Source of the DNA: LMUY01 sp964247705
Lineage (GTDB): Bacteria > Pseudomonadota > Alphaproteobacteria > Acetobacterales > Acetobacteraceae
Length of the DNA stretch: 64,000 nt
NCBI GenBank assembly: GCA_964247705.1
Contig: CAXTVQ010000007.1
Coordinates: 1-64,000 of the forward strand
Direction of reading: 5' to 3'
Part shown: piece by piece, positions 60,577-64,000 of the stretch
Numbering within the stretch: position 1 is the first letter of the stretch
Layout of the letters: each line of letters begins with the position of its first letter
Program-made: the position numbers and the translations under genes
The notes under the pieces: generated by a model
Seen by the model: the letters and a program-made list of their open reading frames with translations, nothing else
Databases searched by the model: none
What the model was told of the DNA's origin: nothing

Positions 60577-60848
60577 TGGGCGAAGGCGATGTCGGCGCCA
60601 CGCTTCGAGAGACGATGCTCGTTGTGCTCAAGCTTGGTGGCCCGGTCCTGCTCGCCGCCCTGGCAGTGGGAGTCGTCATGTCGTTGATACAGGCGGTAAC
60701 GCAAATCAACGAGGCGACGCTGGCATTTGTGCCGAAGGCTCTGGTGATCGTAGGGGTGCTGGCCTTGGTTGGGCCGTTCATGCTGGCCACCATGACGGAC
60801 TACACGCAGGTGCTGATCGACCGGATGATCGCAGCCGGGGGACAGTAG
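60576..60848 (+). CDS. fliQ: flagellar type III secretion protein FliQ
   Basis: A 90-residue export-gate protein with two membrane helices (VLLAALAVGVVMSLIQAVTQINEATLAFVPK and LVIVGVLALVGPFMLATMTDYT). The QAVTQINEATLAFVPK block is the FliQ signature. Its stop lies 2 bp before the fliR TTG start. Confidence 0.95.
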   Translation: MGEGDVGATLRETMLVVLKLGGPVLLAALAVGVVMSLIQAVTQINEATLAFVPKALVIVGVLALVGPFMLATMTDYTQVLIDRMIAAGGQ

Positions 60849-60850
60849 CG

Positions 60851-61606
60851 TTGCTCACAGTGGCAGATTTGCCGGCTTGGGCGTTCAGCTTCGTGCTCGT
60901 GCTGTCGCGCTGCGGCGCTGCCGTCATGCTGTTGCCCGGCGTGGGCGAGGTAGAGGCTCCCGCAGTTTTCCGGGCGGGGCTGACGCTTGCGCTTGTCATG
61001 CTGGTGCTACCCGGTGTCGGCCAGGTAGCACCCGTCGAGGGGTGGGGCAGCGCTGCAATGGTCGCGGCGGAGTTGCTGTGCGGCGGCGTTCTCGGATGGC
61101 TGGCGCGGGTCATGACGCTGGCGCTTCCCATGGCTGGGCAGCTGATCTCATTCATGACGGGGTTGTCGAGCATCATCTCACCTGACCCGGCGCTCGGACA
61201 ATCGAGCGGGATCATGCGCTTATTCGCGATCGCAGCCCCGTTGCTGGTGTTGACGACTGGCCTGTGGGCATTGCCGGTAGCGGCTTTGCTCGGCAGCTAT
61301 GGATTGGTGCCGCCGGGCCACTTGCTGCCGCTCGCCGATAGCGCGCAGGCGGCAGCTTCGGCTGTGGCTGACGCGTTTGGGTTGGCGCTGCGCTTGGCGG
61401 CGCCCTTCATACTCGCGAGCGTTGTTTGGCAGGTGGCCTTGGGTGTCTTGAGCCGGTTGGTTCCGCAACTGCAAATCTACTTCTCGGCCATGCCGGGCCA
61501 GATCATTGGTGGTTTGGCTTTGATCGGAGTGCTCTCGGCCGGCATGGCGAGCGCTTGGATCGAGGCTGCGCGGGGTAGTTTCAACACTCTGCCGGGTCTG
61601 CAGTAG
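60851..61606 (+). CDS. fliR: flagellar type III secretion protein FliR
   Basis: A 251-residue export-gate protein with about six membrane helices. ELLCGGVLGWLARVMTLALPMAGQLISFMTGLS and LVPQLQIYFSAMPGQIIGGL are FliR marks. The start is TTG at 60851, 2 bp after the fliQ stop; a GTG at 60860 is an alternative. No ATG is suitable. The stop overlaps the flhB GTG. Confidence 0.92.
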   Translation: MLTVADLPAWAFSFVLVLSRCGAAVMLLPGVGEVEAPAVFRAGLTLALVMLVLPGVGQVAPVEGWGSAAMVAAELLCGGVLGWLARVMTLALPMAGQLISFMTGLSSIISPDPALGQSSGIMRLFAIAAPLLVLTTGLWALPVAALLGSYGLVPPGHLLPLADSAQAAASAVADAFGLALRLAAPFILASVVWQVALGVLSRLVPQLQIYFSAMPGQIIGGLALIGVLSAGMASAWIEAARGSFNTLPGLQ

Positions 61607-62652
61607 TGGCTGGTGAAGACCGCACGGAGGCCGCGACACCCAGGCGCCTGCAACGTGCCCGCGAGGAAGGTCATGTTGCGATTTCGCGGGAGGTGCCTGC
61701 GCTCGCGGGCCTCGGCGCGGCGACGTTGATGATCGCGATGATGGGATCCTCCATGGGCAAGGATATGATCCGCCGACTGGCGGGGATGCTGATTGTCTCG
61801 TCGACCAACAGCGCAAGCGCGGCGTTGATGGCTTGCTGCGTCGCGACTGCCAGCATGGCAGGGCCGGTCGTGCTGGCTATACTCGCCGCCTCGGTTGCGG
61901 CCTCCCTGTTGCAAACAGGTTTTCTGTTCAACCTCGTATCCCTTCGCCCGGATCTGGGCCGGTTGAACCCTGCCCGTGGCCTGAAACGGATCTTCGGCCC
62001 GACAGGATTGATCGAAGCCGGCAAGGCCGTCTTGAAGCTCGGTGTGCTTGGCTTCGCCACTTACCGTGTCCTGGCAGGCAATTTGGCGGGTTTACAGGGC
62101 GCGATGACCTGGCTGCCCGGCCACCTCGTCGGCCGCATCCTAGAGACTGTGCAGCAACTCGCGATGACGCTGCTCGGAGCGCAGGCGGTCATCGCCGGGG
62201 CTGACGTTCTTTGGGTGCGCCATCGCCATGCACAGCAGTTGCGCATGAGTAAGGAGGACATCCGTCAGGATGCCAAGGACGCCGACGGCAACCCGCAAAT
62301 CAAACAGCGGCTCCGGCAGATACGCATGGCCAGGGCTCGGAAGCGGATGCTGGCCGCCGTCCCAACCGCAACAGTGGTAGTGACGAACCCCACTCATTAC
62401 GCTATTGCTCTCGCATACGATCGTACCAAGGGTGCGGCGCCGCGAGTGGTTGCAAAGGGGATGGATGAAGTGGCGGCCCGGATCCGCGAGGTTGCGGCAG
62501 AGAGCCGAGTTCCGATCGTGGCAAACCCGCCGCTTGCGCGCGCTCTGTATACCGTCGAGCTTGACGGGGAGATTCCGGCAGAACACTTCAGGGTCGTTGC
62601 CGAAATTATCGCTTATGTTTGGCGTCTACGTGGTCGGGCAGTGGCGCGGTGA
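61606..62652 (+). CDS. flhB: flagellar export switch protein FlhB
   Basis: A 348-residue inner-membrane protein. AGEDRTEAATPRRLQRAREEGHVAISREV is the N-terminal signature; four membrane helices follow. The autocleavage motif is N261-P262-T263-H264 (VTNPTHYAIALAY), which switches substrate class from hook to filament. GTG start at 61606 overlaps the fliR stop by 1 bp (TAGTG). Stop overlaps the kinase GTG (GTGA). Confidence 0.96.
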   Translation: MAGEDRTEAATPRRLQRAREEGHVAISREVPALAGLGAATLMIAMMGSSMGKDMIRRLAGMLIVSSTNSASAALMACCVATASMAGPVVLAILAASVAASLLQTGFLFNLVSLRPDLGRLNPARGLKRIFGPTGLIEAGKAVLKLGVLGFATYRVLAGNLAGLQGAMTWLPGHLVGRILETVQQLAMTLLGAQAVIAGADVLWVRHRHAQQLRMSKEDIRQDAKDADGNPQIKQRLRQIRMARARKRMLAAVPTATVVVTNPTHYAIALAYDRTKGAAPRVVAKGMDEVAARIREVAAESRVPIVANPPLARALYTVELDGEIPAEHFRVVAEIIAYVWRLRGRAVAR

Positions 62653-64000
62653 ATGGGCCGGCGACCCGTGCGACTTGGATGCCCGGCTGGGCCCTGAGTT
62701 GGCGCGGGTTGCGGCCTGAGAGGCAGCCGAGGCGGTTGATCGATCGCTTGGGCGGGCCGTTGGACGACATGTTGCAGGTTCTTGTGCAGGATTCGGCGGT
62801 GGGTATGGCCATCATCGATCGGCATGGCCAGATCGTGCGCGTTAATGAGACGCTCCGCCGGATGGTCGATCGGGAGTGTGACCTCTCTCCTGGTCAGTCC
62901 GCACATAATATCTTCTGCCCGGAGCGGCGGCACGAGGTTTGGAATGAGCTAGGTCCGGCGCTGGCTGGGCGGCGGCCGCCGCGTTCCTTCGTGGCCATGC
63001 TTCGGGGTAAGGAGGGACTTGCCAAGCATACCGTGGAGGTGAGCGCCGTTGCTTTGCGGGAGGCTGACGCGTCAGTCAGTGGCCTGATTTTGCATCTCAA
63101 CGATATCACGGCGCAATGCCGGCTCGAGGCGCAGTTGACGCAGAGCCAGAAACTCCAGGCGGTCGGGCAGCTTGCTGGAGGTATCGCGCACGATTTCAAC
63201 AACCTACTGACGGCAGTGATGGGGGCTGCCGAAGACGCTTTGACGCGAGTGCAACCGGATGCCGAGACCGTCGAGGATCTGGAGCAGATACGCAGCAGCG
63301 CGGAGCGAGGGGCGGCGCTGGTGCGGCAGTTACTCGCCTTCGGTCGGCAACAGACCCTGCAGCCCCGTCCCGTGGCGATCAATGCGGCGGTAGAGTCGCT
63401 GAGTGGCCTGCTGCGGCGGTTGCTCGGCCGTATTATCCGTTTGGAGTTGCAATTGGAGCAGCCTGGACGGACGGTTCGTGTGGATCCGACCCAGTTGGAC
63501 CAAGTGCTGGTCAACCTCGCCGTAAATGCGCGGGACGCGATGACCGAGGGTGGCCAACTGACGTTGCGGACGGGTCATATCACGCTCTATCGCTCGCTGG
63601 TTCGGAGCGAGGAGACGATCCCACCAGGCCGTTACGTGATGGTAGAGGTGCAGGACACAGGAGTTGGTATTCCACCGGAGGTTCTACCGCGCATCTTTGA
63701 TCCTTTCTTCACCACCCGGCGTGATCAAGGCGGCAGCGGCTTGGGCCTTTCGACGGTTCATGGCATCGTTCGGCAGTCGGACGGGTTCTTGGCCGTGGAT
63801 AGCCTTGTGGGGAAGGGCACCCGGGTTCGTATTTACCTTCCTCGTTATGATGGGGACGAGGTGGTCATCCCGCAGAGTCCGGCCACGTGCGTCGGCGCCG
63901 GCTCACGGGATTCAAAGCCAACCACAAAGCGGGCGAAATTGGGCGCAAGCACGGTCCTGCTGGTCGACGATGAGGAGGGTGTCCGCCGGCTGGCAGTCCG
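62649..64000 (+). CDS. cckA: CckA-like hybrid histidine kinase (truncated by window edge)
   Basis: 450 codons are visible, open to the end. A PAS-like part (GMAIIDRHGQIVRVNETLRRMVDREC) leads to the dimerisation helix with His181 (GQLAGGIAHDFNNLLTAVMG), then NAAVESLSGLLRRLLGRIIRLEL, VNLAVNARDAM, DTGVGIPPEVLPRIFDPFFTT and GSGLGLSTVHGIVRQSDG. A receiver domain begins at TVLLVDDEEGVRRL. This is the CckA pattern, the kinase upstream of the CtrA phosphorelay. Caulobacter CckA has membrane helices and two PAS domains; here no membrane helix is visible before the PAS. GTG start overlaps the flhB stop by 4 bp. Confidence 0.88.
   Translation, partial: MNGPATRATWMPGWALSWRGLRPERQPRRLIDRLGGPLDDMLQVLVQDSAVGMAIIDRHGQIVRVNETLRRMVDRECDLSPGQSAHNIFCPERRHEVWNELGPALAGRRPPRSFVAMLRGKEGLAKHTVEVSAVALREADASVSGLILHLNDITAQCRLEAQLTQSQKLQAVGQLAGGIAHDFNNLLTAVMGAAEDALTRVQPDAETVEDLEQIRSSAERGAALVRQLLAFGRQQTLQPRPVAINAAVESLSGLLRRLLGRIIRLELQLEQPGRTVRVDPTQLDQVLVNLAVNARDAMTEGGQLTLRTGHITLYRSLVRSEETIPPGRYVMVEVQDTGVGIPPEVLPRIFDPFFTTRRDQGGSGLGLSTVHGIVRQSDGFLAVDSLVGKGTRVRIYLPRYDGDEVVIPQSPATCVGAGSRDSKPTTKRAKLGASTVLLVDDEEGVRRLAV

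Overview
The window is 64 kb of high-GC DNA from an alphaproteobacterium, most likely of the Rhodospirillales/Acetobacteraceae type. This rests on gene content: FliX, an alphaproteobacterial DksA with one cysteine, UPF0262, DUF6468, a MotE-like protein, a CckA-like kinase behind flhB, and a methylcitrate pair. No rRNA, tRNA, CRISPR array, phage gene or transposase was found. Two 100-N runs (38674-38773 and 58254-58353) are each flanked by an exact 55-bp duplication. Deleting 155 bp at each site restores an open gene, so both are probably assembly joins and not missing sequence.

Region 1 (1-10967) is a transport and catabolic locus. A rightward set (the end of an ABC ATPase, an asparaginase-like amidohydrolase, a flavin monooxygenase) converges on a seven-gene leftward operon. 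That operon encodes an oligopeptide/nickel-type ABC importer (binding protein, two permeases, fused double ATPase), an SDR, an FMO-like oxidoreductase and a second SDR. Region 2 (11142-22363) holds two giant, overlapping exported-protein genes: an alpha-2-macroglobulin-like protein without the thioester, and an 1834-residue partner with an LprI-like N-terminus and repeated beta modules.

Region 3 (22456-42379) is mixed housekeeping and accessory DNA: queC, an FzlA-like GST, a lone receiver, an SMP-30 lactonase, DUF3060, a YncE-like propeller/fatty acid hydroxylase/DUF1176 operon, a cysteine synthase, rhodanese, cytochrome b561, mtnA, UPF0262, DUF983, prpD-prpC, a histone-H1-like Lys/Ala/Pro protein, and a GT4-otnK-otnC operon.

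Region 4 (42475-64000) is a large flagellar and chemotaxis locus: flgF-G-A-H and flgI-flgJ-flgN leftward, fliX and dksA rightward, fliL-fliM-DUF6468-motE-cheY-cheZ and a 965-residue unknown, then speD-speE, fliO-fliP leftward, and flgB-flgC-fliE-fliQ-fliR-flhB-cckA rightward. Gene ends overlap by 1-8 bp almost throughout, so translational coupling is the rule. CtrA-like boxes lie before flgB and fliL, in keeping with the CckA-like kinase at the end. The best candidates for something undescribed are the giant two-gene exported system in region 2, the 965-residue flagellar-operon protein, and the short tandem repeats that duplicate stop codons at the ends of the cysK and flgN-like genes.
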